Positions 35,163 through 44,681 are shown, counted from the first letter of the stretch. The stretch: DNA of 64,000 nt from Phytohabitans suffuscus (GCF_011764565.1 NZ_AP022871.1:3658320-3722319), one strand, 5' to 3'. A program made the numbers and translations. Notes: generated by a model not told the origin, from the letters alone.

Positions 35163-36682
35163 ATGACGACATCGCCCATCGAGCGGGCTGCGGACACGTT
35201 TGCGGCTGAGCTGGCCCGATGGCGGGTCGAGCGCAGCATGAGCAAGAAGCAGCTCGCGGCCCGCATGGGCTTCGACCCGTCCTATGTCAGCCATGTGGAA
35301 GGACGCCGCCACCGTCCTACCGAAGACTTCGCCCGGCGTGCCGAGGCGGTGCTCGGAGCTGGCGGCGCGATCTGGCAGCGCTACCAGGAGTACGACGAGC
35401 TGCGCCATACCCGCTCGTCGGCGAGTCACCGCGACCCGCCGGTGCCCGAGCAGTGGCTGCCGCCCGGCACCGGCCTGATCGTGGAGCAGGAGGTGGCCAC
35501 GCTCGCCTACCGCGAGGGCACGTACCGGTGTGTCATCCGGCGGGCGCTCTACAACGCGGGCACCGAGCCGGTCACCCGCTACCTGATCCGGGTGGCCGTC
35601 GACCGATACCCCCATGATCCGGAAAAGTCCAACCGCCACCACCGCGACCACCCGCTCAGCTTCGCGGAGCTGGACCTCCAGGCGTGGTGTGGCGAGGAGC
35701 CCGCTCGAGAGGCGATGGAGTACCGCAAGAAGCACGACCGCGACGCGTTCAAGGAGGTCTGGCTCCTCTTCGAAAACTCCGAGGGGCGCTTTCCGCTCTA
35801 TCCGGGGCAGCGCACGGTCATCGAGTACGCCTACACGGTCAGCCACGACAAGTGGGGACAGTGGTTCCAGCGCGCGGTGCGGCTGCCCACCCGGCGCCTC
35901 ACCGTGCGGCTCGACTTCCCCAACTGGCTCGACGCGCAGGTGTGGGGCGTGGAGACCTCGCTGTCGGCCGAGGAGGCACCGCTGCGTACACCGGTCACGC
36001 GGCGTGCGGAGGGCGAGCGGATGATCTTCGAGTGGACGACCGAGTCGCCACCGCTCAACGCCCGTTACCGGCTGGAGTGGCGGTTCCGGGGCACAACGGG
36101 CCGCCGCCGTCCGGCCTCGCCATCGCCGTACGGGCCAGCGACCGCATGCGCGCGGTGGGCATCGTGCAGCGGGGCGCCGACACGCTCCGCCAGGCCGCCC
36201 GCCAGTTCGACCTGCCACACGACGAGGCGGACGCCCGTGACATCGTCGACCGGCTGGTCGGGGCGCTCGACCGGGTGGAGGAGCTGCACACGTTCACCAA
36301 GGGCGTGGGCCTGGCCGCGCCGCAGATCGGCCTGCCCTGGGCGGCCGCCGTCGTACGCCCCGCCGACCGCACCGCCGAGCCGGTCGTGCTGCTCAACCCG
36401 CGCGTGGTCGAGTCCCTGCCGGACACCGACGAGCAGTACGAGGGCTGCCTGTCCTTCTTCGACGTGCGCGGGCTGGTCTCCCGGCCGCTCACACTGCAGG
36501 TCGAGCACGCCAGGTGGGACGGTGGTCGGGTGATCACCGCCTTCGAGCAGGGCATGGCCCGGCTGGTGGCACACGAGATCGATCACCTTGAGGGGCGGCT
36601 GTACGTCGACCGGATGGCGCCCGGCGTTCCGCTGGTGCCGGTCGAGGAGTACCGCGAGGCCGGGAACCCCTGGCGGTACTAG
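35163..36682 (+). CDS. XRE helix-turn-helix - peptide deformylase fusion (one frame break)
   Basis: The N-terminal part holds an XRE domain (RVERSMSKKQLAARMGFDPS; YVSHVEGRRHRPT) and a middle region of about 240 residues (LFENSEGRFPLYPGQRTVIE). The next frame holds a complete peptide deformylase: GVGLAAPQIGLP, QYEGCLSFFDV and VAHEIDHLEG, with Gln, Cys and both His of the metal site. Inserting one G in the run CCGGGGC near 36088-36092 joins them (WRFRG then HNGPPPSGLAIAV) into about 506 aa. Either an intact fusion with a consensus error or two coupled proteins. The stop TAG lies in a CTAG occupied by a MITE. Confidence 0.75.
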
Positions 36683-36846
36683 GGCGTGTTTCATAAGGGT
36701 CGGTCGAGCCGAGGCGAGGTCGAGGCGGCGTCCGGTGGTGCCGGGCGGAAGGTCGCATACCGGTGTTGTATGTGGCCTTTCGTCCGGTGCCGCTGGTCGT
36801 CGTCTGGGCCCGCCGCAGGCCGGGCATGCCCTTATGAAACACGCCC
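36682..36846. mobile_element. MITE-A copy 2 (165 bp)
   Basis: Perfect 18-bp terminal inverted repeats (GGGCGTGTTTCATAAGGG and its complement at 36829-36846), CTAG at both ends, three differences from copy 1. The left CTAG supplies the stop codon of the deformylase gene. Confidence 0.85.
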
Positions 36847-36848
36847 TA

Positions 36849-37006
36849 GTAGTGCATTGTTACATCGCGCTGACCTGCACGAACGCCGCCGGTCCGTGCG
36901 TTTGCGCCGCAGCGGGCGGTCCAGCATTCACGCAGGTCACGGCCCCGGGCCTCGAATCCGATCCGCGCTCTGGCCCGGCCTGCCCGCCGACCTGACAAAG
37001 CACTAC
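36849..37006. mobile_element. MITE-C (158 bp)
   Basis: Ends GTAGTGCATTGTTAC and the inverse of CTGACAAAGCACTAC match at 12 of 15 positions. It is inserted in the right-hand CTAG of MITE-A copy 2 and ends in CTAG at 37006-37009. No coding capacity. The ends resemble those of actinobacterial insertion sequences; the parent is not identified. Confidence 0.65.
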
Positions 37007-37035
37007 TAGGTGCCGGCGAGCCCCTGAGGGCGGGT

Positions 37036-38150
37036 TCAGGGCTCGCCGAGCGCGTCGTACCGGATCCGCAGCGGCGGCACCTGGAGCTCGGCCAGCGTGC
37101 GCAGCGTCGACTTGACCATGGTGGGCGAGCCGGAGACGAAGAAGTCGTGGTCGATCCACGGGCCGTAGCGGGCCAGGATGTCGCTGACGTTGCCCGCTCG
37201 CCGGGGTAGCTCGGGTCCTCGCTGCACGCCGGCACCACCGATAGCCACGGGTGCCGGGCGGCGAGCTTCTCCAGGTCGGCGAGGTCGTAGAGGTCCTCGC
37301 GGTCCTTCGCGCCGTAGAAGACGTGCACCCAGCGGTTGCGGTTGTAGCGGGCCAGCTCCTCGACCAGCGCCTTGATCGGCGCGAGCCCGGTGCCACCGGC
37401 CACGCACACGATGTCGCGGTTGGACTTGCGGTCGAGCGTCATCGAGCCCATCGGCGCGGCGATGCGCAGCAGGTCGCCGGTCCGCACGCGGCGCACCAGC
37501 GCGCTGGAGACCCAGCCCGCGCCGAGCGCCCGCACGTGGAAGTCGAGCGTTCCGTCCTTGCGCGGCGCGTTGGCGATCGAGTAGGTGCGCCACAGCCGCG
37601 GCCGGTAGCGCGGCGCCTCCACGCTCACGTACTGCCCGGCGCGGTAGGCCAGCGCGTGCTGCAGCGGCCGCAGCGTGAAGACCGCGATGTCCCGCGAGCG
37701 CCGCTCGTGCGATACCACCTCCGCGTGCCAGAACGGCGGGTTCGTGTCCGCGTCGGCGCCGGCCATCATCTTTCTGGAGATCACCGCGTACGCGTCGGTC
37801 CACGCCTGCTCGTACTCGACGCCCCACTGCTCGCCGGCGAACGTGCGCAGCGCCTCCAGCAGCGCCCCGCCCACCGCCTGGTAGTGCTCCGGGCCGACGT
37901 GGAACTTGCGGTGGTCGCGGCCGAGAGCGCGTAGGTATTCGTCGAATCGTTCCGGATCGTCGAGTGTCTGCACAGCTGTCACGATCGCGCCTAGTAGTCT
38001 GGCTCGCTGTACGTCCATATGAACCGGGAAGAGGGACCGCAACTCGGGGTTCGAGAGGAACAAACGCGCGTAGAAGTAGCCGGCGACCTTGTCCTGGTGC
38101 TCCTCGACGGCGGTCCAGCTCTCCTTCAGCAGTCGCGAAAGATTTCCCAT
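37036..38150 (-). CDS. Flavohaemoglobin-like globin/FAD/NAD reductase (one frame break)
   Basis: About 371 aa. The globin domain (1-140) has HRKFHVGPEHY with the expected proximal His; the FAD domain has PRLWRTYSIANAPRK (RxYS); the NAD domain has CVAGGTGLAPIKALVEELAR; the C-terminus is FVSGSPTMVKSTLRTL. This is the nitric oxide dioxygenase (Hmp) layout. The last 55 residues are in another frame; adding one G in the CGGGC at 37192-37196 (plus-strand GCCCG) restores SYPGERGNVSDILARYG. Consensus error is likely. The ATG at 38150 begins MGNLSRLLKESW. Confidence 0.8.
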
Positions 38151-38331
38151 AGACGCTCTTTCCGTTATGCGACGCGGATAAACGGTCACGCATCCGCGGG
38201 ATGACGTGGAAGTTGCGCGAGAGTGTTCAGCCTGCGCACTGAGCGTTGCGAAAGGTCGCACATCTTGTGCGATTCGGTTGATCTTGGAGTGGTAACCGCG
38301 GCCCCGCCGGAGCGTCGGGCACAGTTATCGG

Positions 38332-39105
38332 GTGAAGGTTGAGCTAGCCCCGCCGACCACCGGCCGCGCCAACACCGTCCGCCGAAACGAGGTGCTTCTC
38401 GTTCTCGGCGTCTCACTTGGACAGTCGGCCATCTATGCGATGGTCTCCATCACGGCGCGGCTGACCGCCGACCGCCCGCTGTCGCAGCAGACCGCCACGC
38501 TCAACGCCTCGCAGTCGCCACGGCCGTACCTCGACCTCACGTACCAGCTGCTCGGCATCTTCTTTGCGCTGGTCCCGGTGCTGTTGGCGATACACCTGCT
38601 CAACCGCGAGCGCGACGCCCGCGCCACCCTCGGCCTCGACCGCCGGCATCCGATCTTCGACCTGCTGTGGGGCGTCGGGCTGACGGCGTTGATCGGCATC
38701 CCCGGCATCCTGCTCTACTACGGCGCGGTCGAGGTCGGCATCAACGCCAACGTCGTGCCCGCCGCACTGCCCGACCTCTGGTGGGCCGTGCCGGTGCTGA
38801 TCCTGGCCGCCGCGCAGAACGCGATCCTCGAAGAAGTAGTCGTTGTCGGATATCTGATGACCCGCCTGGAGCAAATGGGATGGCGGGTTCGCGCCATTAT
38901 TGCCACAAGCGCCCTACTTCGCGGCTGTTACCACCTATACCAGGGCTTCGGTGGATTTGTCGGCAACGCAGTGATGGGCGTGATCTTCGCGCTCTTCTTC
39001 CTGCGCACGCGGCGCGTGCTCCCACTCGTGATCGCGCACACGCTGCTGGACGTGATGGCCTTCGTCGGCTACACCCTGCTCAAGGACCGCTGGGACTGGC
39101 TTTAG
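38332..39105 (+). CDS. CPBP-family intramembrane protease (Abi/CAAX type)
   Basis: A 257-aa protein with about seven membrane helices. The catalytic motif is NAILEEVVVVGYLMTRLEQM (motif 1, EExxxxGY), then LLRGCYHLYQGFGGFVGN (motif 2 His) and LVIAHTLLDVMAFVGY (motif 3). GTG start at 38332. Family members cleave membrane substrates or mature peptides. It is divergent from the flavohaemoglobin gene across 181 bp. Confidence 0.88.
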   Translation: MKVELAPPTTGRANTVRRNEVLLVLGVSLGQSAIYAMVSITARLTADRPLSQQTATLNASQSPRPYLDLTYQLLGIFFALVPVLLAIHLLNRERDARATLGLDRRHPIFDLLWGVGLTALIGIPGILLYYGAVEVGINANVVPAALPDLWWAVPVLILAAAQNAILEEVVVVGYLMTRLEQMGWRVRAIIATSALLRGCYHLYQGFGGFVGNAVMGVIFALFFLRTRRVLPLVIAHTLLDVMAFVGYTLLKDRWDWL

Positions 39106-39274
39106 CGCCCCGGTCCGCGCCAGTTACAGACCGCATGCTCCCGCGGGCACCGCTCCGGCCGGCGGCTCGCTGGCGCTCGCCGACTTCCCCGACCTCCGCT
39201 GCCAGGCCCGCGCGGGGTCGGTCGTGGCCGGCGCCCGCGCGTAAGTTGCCCGAAAGCTCTAGCTTTGTCTGGCG

Positions 39275-41434
39275 TCACCCGTGCCCGGCGGAGCCGGGGC
39301 GGTAGTGCGCCCGCGCCCGGTAGCCGAGCCGCTCCACCGCCGCGGCCGCGCCAGCCGCCGCCGTCACCGGCACCAAGCCAGGCAGCCGCCGCACGACCGT
39401 CCGCACCGCCAGCCACCCCCGCGACTGGCCGGACAGCGGCGTCGCCAGCCGCCACGCCGCCTCCACCGCCCGCAACGCCGGCGGCCCATCCACCTCAAGC
39501 TCGGCCGCCGTCGCCTCGGCCAGCGCCGCCCGAGCCACCTCGGCCGTCGAATGCACCCCGACCAGCACAAGCAGGTCAACCGCCCGTTCGTCGTCGAGCG
39601 GGTCACGCCCGTAGGCCGCAGCCAGGTGCAACACCAGCGCCGCCTGTGCCCACGCCGTCGCCGTAAGCTCGGCCACCGGCGTCAACAGCCCGAACGCCGT
39701 GGACACCGCCCCACCCGCACCCGCCATCCGCACGAACCGCCGCGCCGCCAGCCGCGCCAGCCCGTCCGAGGTCGCCGCCGGGTAGGTCGCCCGCGTCTGC
39801 GCCGCCCAGTCGCGCGCCCGCGGCCCGATCGCCCGCACGGCCGCAAGAGCCAAGAGCTCCGGCGCATGCCCAGGCCGTTCGAGGACGCGCGGCGCGGCCG
39901 GCCCACTCACCAGGTCGACCGCCTTCCGCGCCGAGGTACCCGCCCCGGCAGCCACCCGCGCCGCGGTGGTCACCGCGACTGTCCGAGCCGTCGTCCTGGT
40001 GGTGGTCTTCCTGTCCGTGCTCTCGCCGGATGCCTCCGCCCCCGGTCCCTCAGCCGCCTCATCCGCGACCTGCGCCCCACCGACCGGCTGCCCCGCCCGA
40101 CGCCCTTTCGCGGACGTCTCCCCAGCGATTTCGCCAGCCCTCGCGTCTTCGGCCCGGCGCGTTCGCGTGGACGTCTCGCCAGCTCTCGCGTCCTTGGCCC
40201 GGCGCGTTCGTGTGGATGTCTCGTCGGCTCTCGCGTCCTTGGCCTGGAGCCCTCTCGCGGGCGACTCTCCGGCCGTGCCGCTGCTGCGCCGGGCTCGTGC
40301 GGTCGTTGCGGCCGTGGTTTCCTCGGTCGTCGCGTCGCCGGCGCGGCTGGTTCGTGGGGGCGTTGCGGTCGTGGTTTCTTCGATGGTCGCGTCGTCGGTC
40401 CGGCCGGCCCGTGCGGTCGTTGCGGTCGTGGTTTCTCCGGTGGCCGTGCTGTTCGCGCGGCTGGTTGGTGGGGCTGCCTCGGCTGCGGTTTCGTCGGTGG
40501 TTGTGTTGCTGGTGCGGCCGGTCCGTGCGGGCGTCTCGCCGGTGGTCTTGCCTGTGGTTCGGCGGGCTCGCGGAGGCTCCTCCCCTGCGGCTTCCTCGCC
40601 GGTCGTGTCGTTGACCCGGCGTCGCTGTGGGGGCGTCTTGCCAGGCGCCGTCTTCTTGGCCGCCCGCGCCCGTGCGGGCGCCTCCTCCGGCGCCCCACTG
40701 CCGGCCGCCCCGTCCCCAGACGGTCCTGCGGTACTCCTCCTGGCCGTCCGTACGCGTGGCGCCGACGCCTCCGCGGCCGCGGTCTCCGCGCTGGCGACCT
40801 CGGCCGGCCGCGCACGCGGCGGTGCCGGCTCTGCGGCCGGCCCGTCCGGGCTGGTCCCCGTCGTCGGCCGGGCCTGCGGCGAGGCCGCCTCCGTGTCCGA
40901 GCTGGTCGTCTCTGCCGGCCGCGCCACCGACGAAGCCGCCGCCTCCACGCCAAGGTTGGTCCGCTTGGCCGGCTGAGCAGCCGTCTTCGCGTTCGGGCTG
41001 GTCCTCTTGGCTGGCCGCGCTTCCGAGGAAGCCGCCTGAACGTCGGGGTTGGTCCTCTTGGATGGCCGCTCTTCTGGCGGAACGGTCTCCGCGTCTGGGC
41101 TGGTCGTCTTTGCCGGCCGCGCTCCTGGCGGAGCTGCCTGCGCATCGGGGGGCGTCTGCCTGGTCGGCCGTGCCGGCGGCGGAGCTGTCTCCGCGTCGGG
41201 GTCGGCTCTCTTGGCTGGCCGAGTCCGCGGCGGACCCGCCTGCGCACTGGGTTTGGTCCGGTCCGCTGGCCGAGTCTCCGGCGGAGCGGTCTCCGCGTCG
41301 GCGTTGGTCCGGTCCGCTGGCCGAGCCTGCGGCGGAGCTGTCTCTGCGTCGGGGATGGTCCGTCTGGTCGGCCGCGCCTGCTGTGGCGGCTCGTCAGGCG
41401 ACGGATCCGGCAACTCCGGCGCCTGAAACAGCAC
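39275..41434 (-). CDS. Large low-complexity repeat protein with helical C-terminal domain
   Basis: At least 719 aa. The first 480 residues are degenerate repeats of about 20 residues built on DAETAPPxARPAxRTxP and later TxRARRTxxATxEETTxA, with no globular character. The C-terminal 230 residues form a helical domain (PELLALAAVRAIGPRARDWA; TATAWAQAALVLHLAAAYGR) of unknown family, faintly EcsC-like. The GTG at 41434 has no good ribosome site. A frame with MEEEQRP at 41568 could be joined by adding one C near 41550, giving a start with RPAGRSRPSKAAFTAPEEE. Repeat DNA of this kind is prone to length change. Confidence 0.6.
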   Translation of the reverse strand: MLFQAPELPDPSPDEPPQQARPTRRTIPDAETAPPQARPADRTNADAETAPPETRPADRTKPSAQAGPPRTRPAKRADPDAETAPPPARPTRQTPPDAQAAPPGARPAKTTSPDAETVPPEERPSKRTNPDVQAASSEARPAKRTSPNAKTAAQPAKRTNLGVEAAASSVARPAETTSSDTEAASPQARPTTGTSPDGPAAEPAPPRARPAEVASAETAAAEASAPRVRTARRSTAGPSGDGAAGSGAPEEAPARARAAKKTAPGKTPPQRRRVNDTTGEEAAGEEPPRARRTTGKTTGETPARTGRTSNTTTDETAAEAAPPTSRANSTATGETTTATTARAGRTDDATIEETTTATPPRTSRAGDATTEETTAATTARARRSSGTAGESPARGLQAKDARADETSTRTRRAKDARAGETSTRTRRAEDARAGEIAGETSAKGRRAGQPVGGAQVADEAAEGPGAEASGESTDRKTTTRTTARTVAVTTAARVAAGAGTSARKAVDLVSGPAAPRVLERPGHAPELLALAAVRAIGPRARDWAAQTRATYPAATSDGLARLAARRFVRMAGAGGAVSTAFGLLTPVAELTATAWAQAALVLHLAAAYGRDPLDDERAVDLLVLVGVHSTAEVARAALAEATAAELEVDGPPALRAVEAAWRLATPLSGQSRGWLAVRTVVRRLPGLVPVTAAAGAAAAVERLGYRARAHYRPGSAGHG

Positions 41435-41699
41435 CGAAGGCGCGGGCCGACTCCCCGGCGGCCGGCGCGGCGGAGGCGCCGGAGCCGACTCTTCCTCCGG
41501 CGCGGTAAAGGCAGCCTTGGAGGGGCGGGACCGCCCCGCCGGCCGCCTGGGCGCTGCTCCTCCTCCATGACGAGCGAGCCTAGTCCCGATGCGCCCGACG
41601 CACCTCCCGGAAACCCGGCCGCGAACAGCCCGCGCCGCTTTGCCGGCACGGACGACCGCACGGTATCCTCGGCGGGCGGTGGTCTGCGACGGCCACCTG

Positions 41700-41790
41700 G
41701 GAGACTTCGCCTAGTCTGGTCTATGGCGCCGCACTGCTAATGCGGTTGGGGTCTTAACGCCCCTCCCGGGTTCGAATCCCGGAGTCTCCG
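41700..41790 (+). tRNA. tRNA-Ser (anticodon GCU)
   Basis: A 91-nt class II tRNA: acceptor GGAGACT with AGTCTCC, discriminator G at 41790; anticodon stem-loop GCACTGCTAATGC gives GCU; long variable arm; T-arm CCGGGTTCGAATCCCGG. It is 34 nt upstream of tRNA-Arg. Confidence 0.95.
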
Positions 41791-41824
41791 CGCCCGGACC
41801 GGTGTGTATGCTGGTCGAGCGCAA

Positions 41825-41897
41825 GCGCCCGTAGCTCAATGGATAGAGCATCTGACTACGGATCAGAAGGTTAGGGGTTCGAGTCCCTTCGGGCGCG
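41825..41897 (+). tRNA. tRNA-Arg (anticodon ACG)
   Basis: A 73-nt tRNA: acceptor GCGCCCG with CGGGCGC, discriminator G; D-arm AGCTCAATGGATAGAGC; anticodon loop CTACGGA gives ACG; T-arm TAGGGGTTCGAGTCCCTT. Followed by a terminator and then the accessory island, consistent with a tRNA integration hot spot, though no att duplicate was found. Confidence 0.95.
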
Positions 41898-41907
41898 CCG
41901 CATTGAT

Positions 41908-41940
41908 AGGGCCTGACCTGCGGAAACGCGGTCGGGCTCT
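41908..41940 (+). terminator. Terminator after tRNA-Arg
   Basis: AGGGCCTGACC (41908-41918) pairs with GGTCGGGCTCT (41930-41940) over 11 bp with two G-U pairs, loop of 11 nt, followed by GTTC. Confidence 0.6.
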
Positions 41941-42063
41941 GTTCATGTGGGGTCCCGTGTGGAGCCGTGGTGCTCCGGTGGTGCTCGTCCGTTCCGGTAG
42001 CCGAGCGTGACGGTACGCGCGGCTATGTCCAGCCGGCGGTGCTCGCACGGCTTGATCACCAGG

Positions 42064-42510
42064 TCACCTGCACGGCGTAGCCGCCGGCCAAGGTGAACCC
42101 GTAGCGGGCGGCCGCCCGAAGACCGATCTCCGCCAACCGGAGATGAATCGGGTGCACCCTCTGCCGGCCGGCGCCCTAGGCGGCGCGGCCAGCTCCGGGA
42201 AGCGGGCCTGCCATAGCGCCAGTAGGCCTGGCAGCGACAGGCTCGGCCACAGCCGTCGCAGGGTGTCGCCGTCGAGCCATCGGTGCAGGTCGGCGACGGT
42301 GGTCGCCTGGTTCAGGACCGACTGGTACATCAGTTGGCGGCTGCCCGGGCCGTCGAGGGCCTAGCCGCCGTCACCGGCCCAGTCCAGATGCCGATCGAGC
42401 GTCACCACACCAGCGACGGGGCCGCGCAGGTCGGACAGGCGCGCGGCGACCACGTAATGCCGCTGGTCCACAAACCACGAACCAGGCGGCGCACCACCCG
42501 CTCTGACCAT
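42064..42510 (-). pseudogene. Unknown gene with in-frame amber stop
   Basis: One frame runs from ATG 42510, with GGAGG eight bases upstream, to TGA at 42064, interrupted by a single TAG at 42361-42363 (within CTAG). The two halves read as one protein: SWFVDQRHYVVAARLSDLRG and GVVTLDRHLDWAGDGG, then QLMYQSVLNQATTVADLHRW and LDGDTLRRLWPSLSLPGLLA. The family is not recognised. It may be a pseudogene at the edge of the island. Confidence 0.5.
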
Positions 42511-42613
42511 TGCCTACGCCTCCGGAATCCGATACCACGTCCGATCCCAGTACAGGGCGGGCATGGTGCTAGCGGACGCTGAAAATCGTCCTTACCCTTG
42601 ACAGCATGGCGGG

Positions 42614-42940
42614 GTGGGCTACTGTGCTGCGGTGGGTTCACTCCCCCGGGCCGAACTGCAGGCCATGGTGGCCGAGGCAACCGTGGACGCCTACGGCGAC
42701 GACGAGCAGCTGACCGGCCTGTACACGATGATCGACGAACATCTGGCGGTGCCGTTCACGACGCAGGTTCTCGGTGTCGAGGTGACGGTGCGGAAGGTCG
42801 ACCTCCGCGACGACATCGTGGCGATCTGCCACCGCGGGCGCGAACGGCAGGCGATCGGCATTCTGGAGCTGCCGTTGCCCGATCCTCCGCCGGAGGGTGC
42901 CGAGTGGATCGCGGCATACCGGCACTGGACGAAGGGCTGA
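42614..42940 (+). CDS. Small hypothetical protein
   Basis: A 108-aa acidic protein (102 aa if the GTG at 42632 is used). The pattern YTMIDEHLAVPFTTQVLGVE then VTVRKVDLRDDIVAICHRG and ELPLPDPPPEGAEWIAAYRH matches a common small bacterial family sometimes annotated as calcium-binding; the name is not verified here. It lies 7 nt upstream of the next gene and is probably co-transcribed. Confidence 0.65.
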   Translation: MGYCAAVGSLPRAELQAMVAEATVDAYGDDEQLTGLYTMIDEHLAVPFTTQVLGVEVTVRKVDLRDDIVAICHRGRERQAIGILELPLPDPPPEGAEWIAAYRHWTKG

Positions 42941-42947
42941 CGCCCGG

Positions 42948-44081
42948 ATGAGTGAGTACCAGTACTACGAGTTCATCGCGGTCGACCGGCCGCTGACGGA
43001 GACACAGCAGGGCGAACTGCGGGCGCTGTCGACACGGGCGAGGATCACCCCGTCCAGTTTCGTCAACGACTACCAGTGGGGCGATCTGAAAGGCGACCCG
43101 CGGACGTGGATGGAGCGGTACTTCGACGCCTTTCTGTACCTGGCCAACTGGGGCACCCACCGGATCGCGCTGCGGCTACCGCTCGGCGTGCTCGATGCGA
43201 AGACCGCCGCGGACTACTGCACCGGCGATTCGGCGCACTCCTGGGTCACCCGCACACACGTGATCCTCGACCTGAGTACGCAGGACGAGGGCGGCGACGA
43301 GTGGTGGGACGACCAGGACCGGCTGGCGTCGATCGTCCCAGTGCGTGCAGAGCTCGCCAGTGGCGACAGACGGCTGCTGTATCTGGCCTGGCTGCTGTGC
43401 GTTCAAGGACGGGAGCTGGACGACGAGGAGCCGGAACCGCCCATCCCGCCTGGGTTGGGTGATCTGTCCGGGCCGCTGCGGGCGCTGGGAGACTTCCTGC
43501 GCCTGGACCCCGACCTGCTCGCTGCGGCAGCCGAGGCCAGCCCGCCGCTGAAGCCAGATGCACCGTCGGCCGCCGCGCTGGGCCGGTGGGTGCGACAGCT
43601 TCCCGAGGGCGACAAGGACGCGGCGCTCCTGCGGCTGTTGCGCGGCGAGGAGGTCCAGGTTCGCGCGGAGTTGCTGCGACGCTTCAGCGGACCCGCCACG
43701 CAACACACCGGCAGTGGCCGCACCGCGGGTGAACTGCTCACGGCGGCCGAGGCGCGCTGGGCGGAACGGCAACGCATCGCGAGCGAAAGGCAGGCGGCCG
43801 AGCGGAGGCGGCAGGAGCAGCTAGCCGCCGCCGCACGCCAGAAGCGCCTGGATGAGCTCGCCGGCCGGCAGGCCCAGGCATGGCAGCGAGTGGCCGCGAT
43901 GATCGAAACGAAGAAACCGAAGGAGTACGACGCCGCGATCGTGCTCTTGAAGGATCTACGGGCGCTGGCCGAACGGGACGGCGACACCGCCACATTCAAT
44001 CGGCAGATATGGCAACTCCGCCAGCAACACATACGCAAGCCGAGCCTGATCGACCGTCTCGACCGGGCCGCCCTGGTCTGA
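42948..44081 (+). CDS. Conserved hypothetical protein with coiled-coil C-terminus
   Basis: A 377-aa protein. The N-terminal 200 residues (SEYQYYEFIAVDRPLTETQQ; FVNDYQWGDLKGDPRTWMER; DAFLYLANWGTHRIALRLP) belong to a widespread bacterial family of unknown function. The C-terminal part is a charged Arg/Gln/Ala-rich coiled coil (about 265-320) and a helical end. No signal peptide. It forms an operon with the upstream 108-aa gene. The family tends to occur in accessory regions; function unknown. Confidence 0.75.
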   Translation: MSEYQYYEFIAVDRPLTETQQGELRALSTRARITPSSFVNDYQWGDLKGDPRTWMERYFDAFLYLANWGTHRIALRLPLGVLDAKTAADYCTGDSAHSWVTRTHVILDLSTQDEGGDEWWDDQDRLASIVPVRAELASGDRRLLYLAWLLCVQGRELDDEEPEPPIPPGLGDLSGPLRALGDFLRLDPDLLAAAAEASPPLKPDAPSAAALGRWVRQLPEGDKDAALLRLLRGEEVQVRAELLRRFSGPATQHTGSGRTAGELLTAAEARWAERQRIASERQAAERRRQEQLAAAARQKRLDELAGRQAQAWQRVAAMIETKKPKEYDAAIVLLKDLRALAERDGDTATFNRQIWQLRQQHIRKPSLIDRLDRAALV

Positions 44082-44086
44082 GCGCC

Positions 44087-44204
44087 TCACTCTTCTGCGG
44101 GCGGCAGGGCGTAACCCGGTGTCCACACCGCCTTGCGAAACTCCGGCTCGTGTCCGATCACGGCCCGCACCTCCTCCGAGCCCGGCTGTGCCCGCAACTG
44201 TTGG
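44087..44204 (-). other. Possible C-terminal gene remnant
   Basis: The minus strand reads VRAVIGHEPEFRKAVWTPGY then ALPPAEE and stop at 44087-44089, with no start. It looks like the tail of a lost gene next to the NUDIX gene; low support. Confidence 0.25.
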
Positions 44205-44681
44205 TTACTCGTTGCCGGCGATGGGTGACGGTTCGTGCCAGCCGCTGATGGTGAGCGGCAGATCGGTGCGGTAGGCGCGGATGCTGGCGGCGGTGTATGG
44301 GTAGGTGTTGGGCGGCAGCAGGTCTGCCGGAAACCATTCGATCTTGGCGCACTTGTGCGGCTCGGCGTTGACCGGTTGGCCGTGTCGGGTGGGGTCGTGC
44401 TCGACGGCGAAGACGAGGCCGATGCGCGCGAGGCCGGTCCAGTTGCGGTGGTGGACTGTGGTGACGAGGCGGGGCTCGTCCGGGTCGAGGTGTATGCCGA
44501 TCTCCTCGGAGGCTTCGCGGACGAGGGCACTGACGGCGTCCTCGCCGACTTCGAGCTTTCCGCTGGGGAGGTTCCATTCGCCGTCGGCGTATCCGGTGCC
44601 CTGACGTAGGGCGAGGAGCACCTGGTCGCCGTCGGCGAGGATGAGCAGCACGTCGACCGGATGCGTGGGCGGTGCGGTCAC
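44205..44681 (-). CDS. NUDIX hydrolase
   Basis: A 158-aa hydrolase with Nudix box GKLEVGEDAVSALVREASEE followed by IGI, at about residues 42-64. The N-terminal VDVLLILADGDQVLLALRQG and GYADGEWNLPSG are typical. The GTG at 44681 is preferred; an ATG at 44744 would add 21 residues. Substrate unknown; close to MutT-like pyrophosphohydrolases. Confidence 0.82.
   Translation of the reverse strand: MTAPPTHPVDVLLILADGDQVLLALRQGTGYADGEWNLPSGKLEVGEDAVSALVREASEEIGIHLDPDEPRLVTTVHHRNWTGLARIGLVFAVEHDPTRHGQPVNAEPHKCAKIEWFPADLLPPNTYPYTAASIRAYRTDLPLTISGWHEPSPIAGNE

Noticed and set aside
35007..36218. Minus-strand ORF of 403 codons opposite the XRE-deformylase gene
   Set aside because: No recognisable sequence, no ribosome site, and the forward frame has clear XRE motifs.
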